From Larkinella bovis (GTDB taxonomy: Bacteria > Bacteroidota > Bacteroidia > Cytophagales > Spirosomataceae), in the NCBI RefSeq assembly GCF_042655385.1, contig NZ_JBHSMA010000005.1, forward strand, positions 1-64,000: 64,000 nt of DNA. Direction: 5' to 3'. Shown one piece after another: positions 44,427 through 53,637 of this stretch. Positions within the stretch are counted from its first letter, which is position 1. Each line of letters starts with the position of its first letter. Made by a program: the position numbers and the translations under genes. The notes beneath the pieces were generated by a model, which did no database searches, had not been told where the DNA came from, and saw nothing but the letters and a program-made list of their open reading frames with translations.

Positions 44427-45455
44427 ATGAAGGCGCGCTGGTTGATTGGGGGAATCCTGGGAGTGCTGCTGGGGCAGACCGCAACCAGCCAGCCGAAACC
44501 GCTGACTGGAAACGGCTTGCAAGGTGATTATTACAACGGAACGAACTTCGAACAGAAAGTTTTCACCCGGACAGATCCGCAGATTAATTTTGACTGGGAG
44601 TGGGCAGGAAGTCCGGGACCGGGGCTGGGTCATTCGTATTATTCCATTCGCTGGACCGGCAAACTGTACGCCCCCAAAACCGGCGTTTACCTGTTTACGG
44701 CCAAGGTCGACGATGGCATCCGGCTTTGGGTGGGCGGCAAACGCGTCATCGATGTCTGGAGCCTCAATGATTCCAAGACCTTTATGGGCGAAATCCGGCT
44801 GGTGGCGGGTCGGTATTACGATCTGCGGGTTGATTTCTTCAACGACCGGCACGGTGGCAGCATCAGTTTATACTGGATTCCGCCCACGGAAACGCTCCCG
44901 GCCTACGTGTCGCGGCATCTGCTGTTCCGACCGGACTACAAACCGCCCAGAACCCGGGCTATGGCGGCCAGGCTGGCGGAAAAACCGGAATCCGAAAAGC
45001 CGAAGCCGCGCGTGATCGTCATTCGGGAAACCGCGTCACCCGCGCGGGCAACCCACGATTCGGCCGTCGCCAAGGCTCCTGTAAAAACCGCCGAACGGTT
45101 TGAAAACCTGAAAACCGGGGATAAACTGGTGCTGAATCAGGTGAATTTCGAACAAAGTGAATACCGCCTGCTGCCCGAATCGTACGCCGAACTGGATAAA
45201 CTGGTGCGGACGATGAAACAGAACCCGAAACTGACCATCGAAATCAGCGGGCATACCGACAACGTGGGCGATCCGCGGCTGAATCTGGCGTTGTCTGAAA
45301 ACCGTGCCCGCGTGATCGAGACGTATCTGGTCCGCAACGGCGTTGATCAGGAGCGGATTGAAACCAGAGGCTACGGCGGCACCCGGCCGGTCGCGGATAA
45401 TGGGACGGAAGCCGGTCGCTCGAAAAACCGCCGGGTGGAGTTTGTGGTCAAATAA
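44427..45455 (+). CDS. PA14-domain / OmpA C-terminal domain fusion protein
   Basis: 342 residues with a signal peptide ending near TATSQ (about residue 22). A PA14 domain follows (about residues 30-165: GLQGDYYNG, YSIRWTGKLYAPKTGVYLFT, VDDGIRLWVGGKRVID, GGSISLYW); this fold binds carbohydrate or protein ligands. A charged linker leads to an OmpA-like peptidoglycan-binding domain (about 225-342: NQVNFEQSEYRLLPES, ISGHTDNVGDPRLNLALSENRA, RSKNRRVEF). It would tether a PA14 module to the cell wall in the periplasm. It lies between permeases 4 and 5; a functional link is inference. Confidence 0.88.
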   Translation: MKARWLIGGILGVLLGQTATSQPKPLTGNGLQGDYYNGTNFEQKVFTRTDPQINFDWEWAGSPGPGLGHSYYSIRWTGKLYAPKTGVYLFTAKVDDGIRLWVGGKRVIDVWSLNDSKTFMGEIRLVAGRYYDLRVDFFNDRHGGSISLYWIPPTETLPAYVSRHLLFRPDYKPPRTRAMAARLAEKPESEKPKPRVIVIRETASPARATHDSAVAKAPVKTAERFENLKTGDKLVLNQVNFEQSEYRLLPESYAELDKLVRTMKQNPKLTIEISGHTDNVGDPRLNLALSENRARVIETYLVRNGVDQERIETRGYGGTRPVADNGTEAGRSKNRRVEFVVK

Positions 45456-45565
45456 CCTACCCGAAAACCGCCCCCGAAATCCGGATGCCGTACTTCCCGG
45501 CGACGCTGAATAACCCGCTGGCGTAAATAGCTGTAGATCAGGCTGCGAATTACCCTTCCCGTTAT

Positions 45566-45603
45566 TGTCCGCAAATGGCCGGAAAAGCGTCCGTTTGCGG
45601 ACA
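45566..45603. promoter_or_regulatory. Inverted repeat upstream of permease 5
   Basis: TGTCCGCAAA (45566-45575) and TTTGCGGACA (45594-45603) are perfectly complementary around 18 bases, in the 252-base gap between the PA14-OmpA stop and the permease start. A half-site spacing of 28 bases and the lack of a T-run point to an operator or a weak terminator; I cannot decide. Confidence 0.4.
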
Positions 45604-45707
45604 TTTAATTTCCTCTGTAGTAAGTTAATATACTGATAGTTAGCAAGTTGGTTTTTCTGGTATACCATTTGGGAGAAAAAGAGAACGATCTACCCTTCTG
45701 CTTTACC

Positions 45708-48056
45708 ATGCTACGAAACTACATCAAGATTGCCTGGCGGAGTCTGCTGAAAAACCGGCTTTATTCGTTTATCAACATTTTTGGTCTGGCCCTGGGCATG
45801 TCGTGCAGCCTGCTGATCGGTTTGTGGGTGAAAGACGAACTGAGCTACAACCGGTTTTTGCCGCATCTCGATGAAATCTTTTTCGTTCGGACCACCAGTG
45901 TTTACGAAGGAAAAATGGAAACAGGCACGCTGAGCCCCGGCCCGCTGGCGGGTGTTCTGAAGCGGGATGTGCCGGAAGTTCGCTACGCGACCAAGGTGCA
46001 GTTTCCGGATCAAATCCTAATTAAGGTAGGCGAAAAATCGACGAAGGAAACCGGTTTTTACGCAACAAAAGACTTCTTTCTGGTCTTCGACTACCCGGTT
46101 CTGGCAGGAAGTCCGCTGGTGGCGCATTCGCGGCTGGATCAGATCATTATCACCCGCAAAGTGGCCGAAAAGTTTTTCGGAACGGTCAACGCCGTGGGCA
46201 AGCGGTTGCAATTTAACAACACCACCTTTTATACCGTCGGGGCGGTTCTGGAAGATATGCCCCGCCAGTCGACGTTGCGGTTCGACTGGCTCATCAATTA
46301 CGACGTGCAGGAAGCGGACTGGAAAAAAACCTGGGGTAACTTCTCCTTCCTGACGTACGTTCGGCTGGATTCGAATGCGGACCCGGCCAAAGCGGAGGCC
46401 AACATGAAAGACATTTACCGACGCAATACCGACTGGAAGGGCGTATCGACGCCCACGCTCCAACCGATGAAAGACGTGTATCTCTACGCGAAATACGAGA
46501 ACGGCAAACCCGTTGGGGGGCGGATTGAGTACGTCCGGGTTTTTGCGCTGGTGGCCGTGTTTATGCTGCTGATTGCCTGCGTCAACTTCATGAATCTGGC
46601 GACGGCCCGTTCGGCCATGCGGGCCAAAGAAGTGGGCGTCCGGAAAGTGGTGGGTGCGCTGCGGTCGTCGCTGATCGGGCAGTTTATGAGTGAGTCGGTG
46701 CTGACGAGTCTGCTGGCGGTTTTTCTGGCGCTGGGGATGGTGAGCGTCGTCCTGCCGGTTTTTAATACGGTTTTTTCCAAACAATTAAGTCTGAACCTGG
46801 CTGATCCGGTGCTTTGGTTGGGTGTCGTGCTGTTGGTGTTAATAACTGGTTTTATATCAGGTAGTTACCCGGCGCTGTTTTTGTCGGGCCTGCAACCGAT
46901 CCGCATTTTGAAAGGGACGATGAAATTTGGGGCCGGGGCCGCACTCTTCCGGCGGACGCTGGTAATTTTTCAGTTTACACTCTCTATTTTTCTGATCATC
47001 GGCATGCTGGCAGTCGGCTACCAGATGGAATACATCCGCACGAAAAACCTGGGCCTGGATCGGGAAAATGTGCTGTATATACCGCTGGAGAGCGAAACGT
47101 ATAACCGGATGGAAGCGTTTCGGAAAGAACTGATCCGCAGACCCTCCATTGCTTCGGCTTCGGTCACGATGAGTTTGCCAACGGAGATTCAGGCTACTTC
47201 CGGGGATTTGACCTGGGCTGGCAAAAAACCGGAGGTCCCTTCCTGGGTTTCGACCATGTCGGTGGGCTATGATTTTCTGAAAACCATGAACATCAAGCTG
47301 GTGGATGGGCGGGATTTTTCGAGTGCCCGGAAAGCCGATTCGGCCTCGTACATCATCAACGAAGCGGCCGCCAGAATGATGGGGATGAAAAATCCGGTGG
47401 GTCAACAGGTCGGTTTCTGGATGGGCAAAGGACCCATCATTGGGGTCATGAAAGATTTTCACCTGCAATCGCTGCACAGCCCGATTACACCCCTGGTTCT
47501 GACGCTGATTCCCACCAATACGAGCTATTTGCTGGTGCGTCCCGAAAAAGGCAAAACCGCCGAAGCCATTGCCGAACTGGAGCAGGTAACCCGGACGTTC
47601 AATCCGGACTATCCGTTCGAATACCATTTTCTGGATGAAGCGTATGAGTGGATGTACCGCAGCGAACAGCAGGTGAATACGCTGATCAATTACTTCGGAA
47701 CGCTGGCGATTCTGATTTCGTGCCTGGGGTTGTTTGCCCTGGCGGCTTTCACGGCGGAGCAGCGGAAGAAAGAAATCGGCGTTCGGAAGGTGCTGGGAGC
47801 ATCGGTCGGTAGTCTGGTGGCCCTGACCTCCAAAGACTTTCTGAAACTGGTGCTGGTGGCGCTGGTGCTGGCGTCTCCGCTGGCGTGGTGGGCCGTTACG
47901 GAATGGCTGAAAACGTTCCAGTACCGCATCCAGCTATCGTGGAGTCTGTTCGTCATGGCGGGCGTGCTGGCCGTTCTGATTGCTTTTATAACCGTGAGTT
48001 ACCAGAGCATCAAAGCCGCGCTGACGAACCCGGTGACCTCGCTGCGCTCGGAATGA
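45708..48056 (+). CDS. Two-module FtsX/MacB-type ABC permease, array member 5
   Basis: 782 residues, the shortest of the ten, from the ATG at 45708 (an ATG 20 codons upstream is rejected). Closest by eye to member 10: both have NFMNLATARS, RAKEVGVRKVVGA and a GPIIGVMKDFH / GIIVGVVKDYH segment in the second periplasmic domain. Motif 2 is KKEIGVRKVLGAS near residue 687. After TM1 it has KDELSYNRFLPHLDEI, replacing the usual DRFHxxADRI. The last codons (Glu-stop, GAATGA) are the first heptamer of repeat copy 4. Confidence 0.88.
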   Translation: MLRNYIKIAWRSLLKNRLYSFINIFGLALGMSCSLLIGLWVKDELSYNRFLPHLDEIFFVRTTSVYEGKMETGTLSPGPLAGVLKRDVPEVRYATKVQFPDQILIKVGEKSTKETGFYATKDFFLVFDYPVLAGSPLVAHSRLDQIIITRKVAEKFFGTVNAVGKRLQFNNTTFYTVGAVLEDMPRQSTLRFDWLINYDVQEADWKKTWGNFSFLTYVRLDSNADPAKAEANMKDIYRRNTDWKGVSTPTLQPMKDVYLYAKYENGKPVGGRIEYVRVFALVAVFMLLIACVNFMNLATARSAMRAKEVGVRKVVGALRSSLIGQFMSESVLTSLLAVFLALGMVSVVLPVFNTVFSKQLSLNLADPVLWLGVVLLVLITGFISGSYPALFLSGLQPIRILKGTMKFGAGAALFRRTLVIFQFTLSIFLIIGMLAVGYQMEYIRTKNLGLDRENVLYIPLESETYNRMEAFRKELIRRPSIASASVTMSLPTEIQATSGDLTWAGKKPEVPSWVSTMSVGYDFLKTMNIKLVDGRDFSSARKADSASYIINEAAARMMGMKNPVGQQVGFWMGKGPIIGVMKDFHLQSLHSPITPLVLTLIPTNTSYLLVRPEKGKTAEAIAELEQVTRTFNPDYPFEYHFLDEAYEWMYRSEQQVNTLINYFGTLAILISCLGLFALAAFTAEQRKKEIGVRKVLGASVGSLVALTSKDFLKLVLVALVLASPLAWWAVTEWLKTFQYRIQLSWSLFVMAGVLAVLIAFITVSYQSIKAALTNPVTSLRSE

Positions 48057-48145
48057 AGGAATTATGAATTAAGAGTGAAGAGTTGGCTCCGCCATTTTCA
48101 GGGAACTGGGCAGCGCCAACTCTTCACTCATCACTCATCACTAAA
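48051..48145. repeat. Heptamer-armed palindrome, copy 4 (GGCTCCGCC core)
   Basis: Begins in the last codons of permease 5 (unit GAATGAA contains its TGA stop). Left units run to GAGTTGG (48080-48086); the core has CTCCGCC in place of CTGACGC, then a 22-base loop. The right arm is CCAACTC, TTCACTC and two ATCACT-type units (48116-48143). The next ATG is two bases later. Its first 70 or so bases are almost the same as copy 5. Confidence 0.88.
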
Positions 48146-50554
48146 ATGCTAAGGAACTACCTCAAAATCGCCCTGCGGACGCTGCAACGGTATCGGACGT
48201 ATAGCCTGCTGAACATCATTGGGTTGGCGGTGGGGCTGGGCTGCGGCATGCTGATTTTTCTGGTGATTGGCTTCCAACTTCGGTTTGATGCCTACCACCA
48301 GAAGGCCGACCGGATTTACCGTGTCGTGACGGAGCTGCACCACGAAAACCGGGGCTATAACCGGGGAACGCCGAAGGTTCTGGGGGAGGTCCTCCGGCGG
48401 GATTATCCATTGATCGAGACGACGGCCCGGATCAAACGGCTGCGGAGCTGCCTGCTGAGCATCCCGAACCCCGCGGGCGGTTTTCAAAAGAAATTTCAGG
48501 AGGACCGCAGCGTCTGTTTTGCCGAACCGCAGTTGTTTGATGCGTTCGATTTTGCGTGGAAAACCGGAAGCCCCGAAGCCGCCCTGACCACGCCGAATTC
48601 GGTGGTGTTGACGGAAAAAATGGCCCGGAAGTATTTTGGCGATGCCAACCCGATTGGGCGGCTGATCCGGCTGGATAATCAGTGGAACCTGACCGTAACG
48701 GGTGTGCTGAAAGATCATCCGATTCATACGAACCTGAGCGACGAAGCCTACATCTCCTACAACACGCTGGCGGTTTTGAGCGAAGAATCAGCCCAGTCGC
48801 TCCGGCGCTGGACCGACCTCGACAGCGAAGAAATGACCTACGTGGTGCTGCCTGAATCGACGCCGGTGGCTCAGGTAAATGCTATTTTTCCGGCCCTGAT
48901 TAATCGGTATTACAACGGAAAAGAGCGGAAAATCTACCGGTTTTATTTACAGCCGCTCAGCGATGTGCATTATAATACCCGGTTTGGAGGCAAAGTACAG
49001 CGGAAACTGCTCTATGCGATGGGGGCCGTCGGGCTGTTTCTGATTCTGGCGGCCTGCATCAATTTCGTCAATATGTCGACGGCTCACGCGCTCCGGCGCT
49101 CGAAAGAGGTCGGCGTTCGCAAGGCGATGGGCAGCACGCGGGGGCAATTGTTCGGGCAGTTTATGGCCGAAACCGCCCTCATTACGCTCGTCGCGGTGGG
49201 CGTGGCGCTGGCGATTGCCCAGGCCGGGCTGCCGTTGATCAATCAGTCGATGGCGGTTTTTAACGCCAATCTGGCCTTGACGGATTTACTGGCTCCCCAA
49301 CCGCTGGCGCTTTTGCTGGCCCTGGTTGGGCTGGTGATCGGTTTGTCCGGTTTTTATCCGTCCACGGTTTTGTCCGGTTTTAACCCGATTGCGGCCCTGC
49401 GCAGCCGCGTGAATGTGGAGCAGGTGGGCGGTATTTCGGTGCGTCGTGGACTGGTGGTGGTTCAGTTTTTTATTACCCAACTGTTCGTGATCGTTGTTAT
49501 TGTCATCATGTCGCAACTGCGGCACATCCGGCAAACCGAACTGGGCTTTACGAAAGATCCCATTCTGACCATTCCGGTGCCGACCAGCGACCCGGTCCGG
49601 CAGCAAACCTTGCGCAACCGCCTGCTCGAACTGGGAACGGTTCAGAACGTGGCGCTGGGCAACCGCCCACCGGCCTCGAGCTCCATCAGCCAATCGTCGT
49701 TTACGTACGATAACCGGGCCGAACCAGAAAAATTCGATACCCAGACCAAGGTGGGCGATCCGCAATATATCCCGCTTTTTGGGCTGAAACTGCTCGCCGG
49801 ACGGAACTTCCTGACCAACGATTCGACAAACCGGGAGGTGATTGTGAACGAAACGATGGTGAAACAACTGGGGGTTACGTCGATCCAGGCGGTTTTGGGG
49901 AAACGGCTGAATGTGTGGGATGAAGACCGGACCATTGTGGGGGTCGTCAACGACTTCCACGTCAATTCGCTCCGGATGGCCGTCGGCCCCCTGGTTCTTT
50001 TCAACCAGCCGTCGGCCAACCAGATGGCCGCCCTGAAAATCGGCACCGGCCAGGTACCCGAAACGCTGAAACAGGTGGAAGAAACCTGGAATAGCCTATT
50101 CCCGGAACACGCTTTTCATTACCAATTTACGGACGATATCCTCGACCAGTTTTACGTGGCCGAAACCATCATGCTCGGGTTTGCGCAGGTATTTTCAGGG
50201 ATTGCGATCCTGATCGGCTGTCTGGGCCTGTTCGGGCTGGTGTCGTTCATGGCCGAATCCAAAACCAAGGAGATTGGCGTGCGGAAAGTGCTGGGGGCCA
50301 CGGTCCCGCAGATTCTCTGGCTGTTTGGCCGGGAGTTTGGTCGGCTCATTTTGCTGGGCTTTGTGGTGGCCGCTCCGCTGGGCTGGTGGTTGATGGATGC
50401 GTGGTTACGAGATTATACATACCGGATTCAGGTGGCGTGGTGGGTTTTCGCGCTGGCACTTCTGCTAGTGACCATCATTACCGTCGTAACGGTTTCGTAT
50501 CAATCCATCAAAGCGGCCTTAACCAACCCGGTTATTTCACTCCGTTCGGAATGA
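48146..50554 (+). CDS. Two-module FtsX/MacB-type ABC permease, array member 6
   Basis: 802 residues from the ATG at 48146; an upstream in-frame start would lie inside repeat copy 4 and is rejected. Subgroup of members 1, 7 and 8, with ACINFVNMSTAHALRRSKEVGVRKAMGS at motif 1. Motif 2 is TKEIGVRKVLGAT near residue 707. In the final part SKDFLK is replaced by GREFGR. It ends NPVISLRSE, Ile replacing Val/Lys at that position. It is flanked by near-identical repeat copies 4 and 5. Confidence 0.88.
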   Translation: MLRNYLKIALRTLQRYRTYSLLNIIGLAVGLGCGMLIFLVIGFQLRFDAYHQKADRIYRVVTELHHENRGYNRGTPKVLGEVLRRDYPLIETTARIKRLRSCLLSIPNPAGGFQKKFQEDRSVCFAEPQLFDAFDFAWKTGSPEAALTTPNSVVLTEKMARKYFGDANPIGRLIRLDNQWNLTVTGVLKDHPIHTNLSDEAYISYNTLAVLSEESAQSLRRWTDLDSEEMTYVVLPESTPVAQVNAIFPALINRYYNGKERKIYRFYLQPLSDVHYNTRFGGKVQRKLLYAMGAVGLFLILAACINFVNMSTAHALRRSKEVGVRKAMGSTRGQLFGQFMAETALITLVAVGVALAIAQAGLPLINQSMAVFNANLALTDLLAPQPLALLLALVGLVIGLSGFYPSTVLSGFNPIAALRSRVNVEQVGGISVRRGLVVVQFFITQLFVIVVIVIMSQLRHIRQTELGFTKDPILTIPVPTSDPVRQQTLRNRLLELGTVQNVALGNRPPASSSISQSSFTYDNRAEPEKFDTQTKVGDPQYIPLFGLKLLAGRNFLTNDSTNREVIVNETMVKQLGVTSIQAVLGKRLNVWDEDRTIVGVVNDFHVNSLRMAVGPLVLFNQPSANQMAALKIGTGQVPETLKQVEETWNSLFPEHAFHYQFTDDILDQFYVAETIMLGFAQVFSGIAILIGCLGLFGLVSFMAESKTKEIGVRKVLGATVPQILWLFGREFGRLILLGFVVAAPLGWWLMDAWLRDYTYRIQVAWWVFALALLLVTIITVVTVSYQSIKAALTNPVISLRSE

Positions 50555-50663
50555 AGGAATTATGAATTAAGAGTGAAGAGTTGGCTCCGCCATTTTCAGG
50601 TAATTGGGCAGCGCCAACTCTTAACTCATCACTCTTAACTCATCACTCTATAATTCTTAACTC
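50549..50663. repeat. Heptamer-armed palindrome, copy 5 (GGCTCCGCC core)
   Basis: Same start as copy 4: unit GAATGAA holds the stop of permease 6. The left half and core match copy 4 with two differences in about 70 bases. The right arm is longer, about seven units alternating TTAACTC and ATCACTC with one eight-base unit (TATAATTC), ending 11 bases before the ATG at 50675. The right arm is therefore variable in unit number between otherwise near-identical copies. Confidence 0.88.
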
Positions 50664-50674
50664 CTAAAACAACA

Positions 50675-53092
50675 ATGCTAAAAAACTATCTCCTTACGGC
50701 CCTCCGCGCGTTTCGGCGCAACTGGAATTACTCCTTCATCAACGTCATTGGCCTGACCCTCAGCCTGGCGTGCTGCCTGCTGCTGTTTGTCGTGATTCGG
50801 TACGAACTGAGTTTCGACCGGCATCATGCCAACGCGGATCAGACGTATCGGGTGGTCCGGCATTTCACCAAACCGGAAGATGGCTATAACGTAGGGATGC
50901 CCTTGCCGGTGGTAGCCGCCATCCGCAATGATTTTCCCGAACTCAAACAGCAGGTTACGCTAATCAATGACGTCCGCAACCCGCTGATTGCGGTGGAAGA
51001 TGTGGCGCGGAAAGGAGTCATGCGCCGGTTTCAGGAAGAAAGTGGCATTATGGCCTTTGCGGAACCGCAGTACTTTAATTTGTTTGATTACCAGTGGATT
51101 AGTGGTGATCCGGCCACGGCCCTGGACCGCCCCGGTACGGTGGTTATTTCTGATGAAATCGCCCGGAAATACTTTGGCGATGCCGACCCGATGGGGCGAA
51201 AAATGAAGATCGATAACAAACTGGATGTGCTCGTTACGGGGATTGTCGCCAACCCGCCCGTGACGACCAGCGTTCCGTTTAAAATGCTGGTTTCGTTTGC
51301 GTCGCTGAAGCAGTACGGCGCGAATACGAACTGGGACGACTGGGGGTCATCCTACAGCGGTTCACAGCTCTATCTGACGTTGCCAAAAACCGTTACGGCG
51401 GCTGCAATGGAAACAAAACTGGTGCCTTTTCTCCGGAAATATGTGCGGGAAGAAGACGCCCGGGATCAGAAATACGAGCTCCAGCCGTTGACGGAAATCC
51501 ATTATAATACCGAGATGAATAACTATGCCGAACGGTCCATCAGCCAACGGATGATCTGGGCGATGGCGTTGGTCGGCCTGTTTCTGCTGATCACGGCCTG
51601 CGTGAACTTCGTGAATCTGGCAACGGCCCAGGCCATCCGGCGGTCGAAAGAAGTGGGTGTCCGGAAAGTACTGGGCAGTTCGCGGGTGCAACTGGTGCGG
51701 CAATTTCTGGGCGAAACCAGTTTCCTGACCGGGCTGGCGGTTTTGCTGGCGTTGGTGATTGCGCATTTCTCGGTCTCATCCGTGGCCGAACTACTGAACG
51801 TGAAAATACCGACCAACCTGTTTGCCGATCCGCTGGTATTGGTTTTTCTGATTCTGCTGGCGGTATTCACCACGGTTTTGGCGGGTTTCTATCCGGCGCT
51901 CGTCCTGTCGGGCTACCAGCCGGTGCTGGCGTTGAAAGGCAAAATGAAAGGACTGGGCAGCGGGCAGCTGGCGCTGCGCCGGAGCCTGATTGTTCTGCAA
52001 TTTACCATTTCGCAGACGTTGATTATCGGTACGGTGATCGTCTATAACCAGATGGATTATTTCCGGAATGCCGATTTAGGGTTCCGCAAAGAGTCGGTGG
52101 TGATGATTCCGATTCCGGAGCGAAAACCGGGACAACTTGAATCCCTGAAGGCCAAAATAGCGGATTTACCCGGCATCGGGGCGATGAGCTTCGGCTTTTC
52201 GTCGCCTTCCGCCCGGGGGAACTGGTGGACAAGCTTCCGGTACGAAAACCGTGAAAAAGAGGAAGATTATGCCATTGTGATGCGTCCCGCCGATACATCC
52301 TACATCCATACTTACGGGGTGAAACTGCTTGCCGGACGGGGCTACCTGCCCGCCGATACCATGCGGGAAGCGGTGGTGAACGAGCGGTTTGTTACCAAAC
52401 TTGGTTTCCGGCAGCCGAACGAGATTCTGAATAAAACGATTTTGGTGAACGGTCGGCGGTTGCCGATTGTGGGCGTTGTCAAAAACTTCAACACGTTTTC
52501 GATGCATCAGGAAACCGAACCCTGCGTGCTGACTACGCACCGGAATATGTACTGGAATCTGGGCATTCGGGTGACGGGTAATGCGGCTCAGGTCGGCCAG
52601 ACGCTCGCGGCTGTCGAAACCGCCTGGGCGCAGACCTTCCCGGAGTTTTTGTTCAAGTACGACTATCTGGATAAAACCATCGCGAACTTCTACGCGGCTG
52701 AGGAACGACAATATGCCTTGTTTCGGCTGCTGGCGGGCATTGCCATCTTTATCGGCTGTCTGGGCCTGTACGGCGTAGTGGCGTTCATGGCCGAATCGCG
52801 GACGAAAGAGGTTGGTATCCGGAAAGTATTGGGAGCCTCCACGACGCACATTTTCGGCCTGTTCTCGTTCCAGTTCCTGAAACTGGTGTTGGTGGCCCTG
52901 GTGCTGGCGGCACCGATTGCCTGGTATTTTACCGACAAGTGGTTGCAGGACTTTGCCTACAAAATTACGGTTCAGTGGTGGATGTTTGCCGTAGCGGGTC
53001 TGATGGCCGCCGTCATCGCGCTGGTGACCGTGAGTTTCCAAAGTATCCGGGCGGCTTTGATGAACCCGGTAACCTCTCTCCGGTCGGAATGA
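50675..53092 (+). CDS. Two-module FtsX/MacB-type ABC permease, array member 7
   Basis: 805 residues. Subgroup of members 1, 6 and 8: ACVNFVNLATAQAIRRSKEVGVRKVLGSSRVQLVRQF at motif 1. Motif 2 is TKEVGIRKVLGAS near residue 710. After TM1 it has YELSFDRHHANADQTYRVV. The conserved VNERFVTKLGF and GVVKNFNTFSMH segments mark the second periplasmic domain. It ends NPVTSLRSE; the last two codons begin repeat copy 6. Confidence 0.88.
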   Translation: MLKNYLLTALRAFRRNWNYSFINVIGLTLSLACCLLLFVVIRYELSFDRHHANADQTYRVVRHFTKPEDGYNVGMPLPVVAAIRNDFPELKQQVTLINDVRNPLIAVEDVARKGVMRRFQEESGIMAFAEPQYFNLFDYQWISGDPATALDRPGTVVISDEIARKYFGDADPMGRKMKIDNKLDVLVTGIVANPPVTTSVPFKMLVSFASLKQYGANTNWDDWGSSYSGSQLYLTLPKTVTAAAMETKLVPFLRKYVREEDARDQKYELQPLTEIHYNTEMNNYAERSISQRMIWAMALVGLFLLITACVNFVNLATAQAIRRSKEVGVRKVLGSSRVQLVRQFLGETSFLTGLAVLLALVIAHFSVSSVAELLNVKIPTNLFADPLVLVFLILLAVFTTVLAGFYPALVLSGYQPVLALKGKMKGLGSGQLALRRSLIVLQFTISQTLIIGTVIVYNQMDYFRNADLGFRKESVVMIPIPERKPGQLESLKAKIADLPGIGAMSFGFSSPSARGNWWTSFRYENREKEEDYAIVMRPADTSYIHTYGVKLLAGRGYLPADTMREAVVNERFVTKLGFRQPNEILNKTILVNGRRLPIVGVVKNFNTFSMHQETEPCVLTTHRNMYWNLGIRVTGNAAQVGQTLAAVETAWAQTFPEFLFKYDYLDKTIANFYAAEERQYALFRLLAGIAIFIGCLGLYGVVAFMAESRTKEVGIRKVLGASTTHIFGLFSFQFLKLVLVALVLAAPIAWYFTDKWLQDFAYKITVQWWMFAVAGLMAAVIALVTVSFQSIRAALMNPVTSLRSE

Positions 53093-53137
53093 GGAATTAA
53101 GAGTTAAGAGTTGGCTGACGCATTAACTCTTAACTCA
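53087..53137. repeat. Heptamer-armed palindrome, copy 6 (shortest)
   Basis: Units GAATGAG (holding the stop of permease 7), GAATTAA, GAGTTAA and GAGTTGG, core CTGACGC (53115-53121), two bases, then TAACTCT and TAACTCA. The final TCA of the last unit is, on minus, the TGA stop of the converging Uma2-like gene. Thus both flanking genes stop inside this 51-base element. Confidence 0.88.
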
Positions 53138-53578
53138 AAGAAAGCTATTCAAATCGAGTTGGAGGATTTCGGAGAAGGAGGAGTTTTCGGTCAGGCCGCC
53201 GTCGCCTTTGCGGTAACGAAGCCATTGTTGGGTTCTGTAATCATAAATGAATCCTTCGAGAATACCGTAGAAACCGTCATCAATTAAGTGAACAACTTTA
53301 TGCAAATCACCTTTTAGTCCGTTTGTATGACATACTTCGATAATGACAAGGGTCTGAGCTGTTGCATTGTCACGCAATAAGATGTCTGGAACAAGACTCG
53401 CTTTGCCTTCATCGAGCATGGTTTCGGGCAGCGGTTCCAGACGGATGGTTTTTTCGCGGTGGAAGAGGACGCCCAGACCCATTGTTAGCTTGGCAATAAT
53501 CCGTTGATGATCGACAGGAGCCCAAACACCCTGATCTTCGTTAACAACTGATAAAGGATTTGTGGATGGGAAATACAT
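53135..53578 (-). CDS. Uma2/DUF820-like restriction-endonuclease-fold protein
   Basis: 147 residues. Residues matching the PD-(D/E)xK core of the Uma2 family: VPDILL, then LVIIEVCH with the acidic residue, then a lysine in GLKGDLHK; HQRIIAKL near the N-terminus matches the family's conserved His-helix. It is shorter than usual Uma2 proteins (about 180-200), lacking the N-terminal segment. Base composition is visibly more AT-rich than the neighbours, it lies on the opposite strand inside the array, and its stop is formed by a repeat arm, all suggesting insertion. Function in the family is unknown. Confidence 0.6.
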   Translation of the reverse strand: MYFPSTNPLSVVNEDQGVWAPVDHQRIIAKLTMGLGVLFHREKTIRLEPLPETMLDEGKASLVPDILLRDNATAQTLVIIEVCHTNGLKGDLHKVVHLIDDGFYGILEGFIYDYRTQQWLRYRKGDGGLTENSSFSEILQLDLNSFL

Positions 53579-53637
53579 TGGAGTACATTTTTAAGTAGTA
53601 AACCTAATTTGATTAAACAAACATACCCAAAAAGCGC

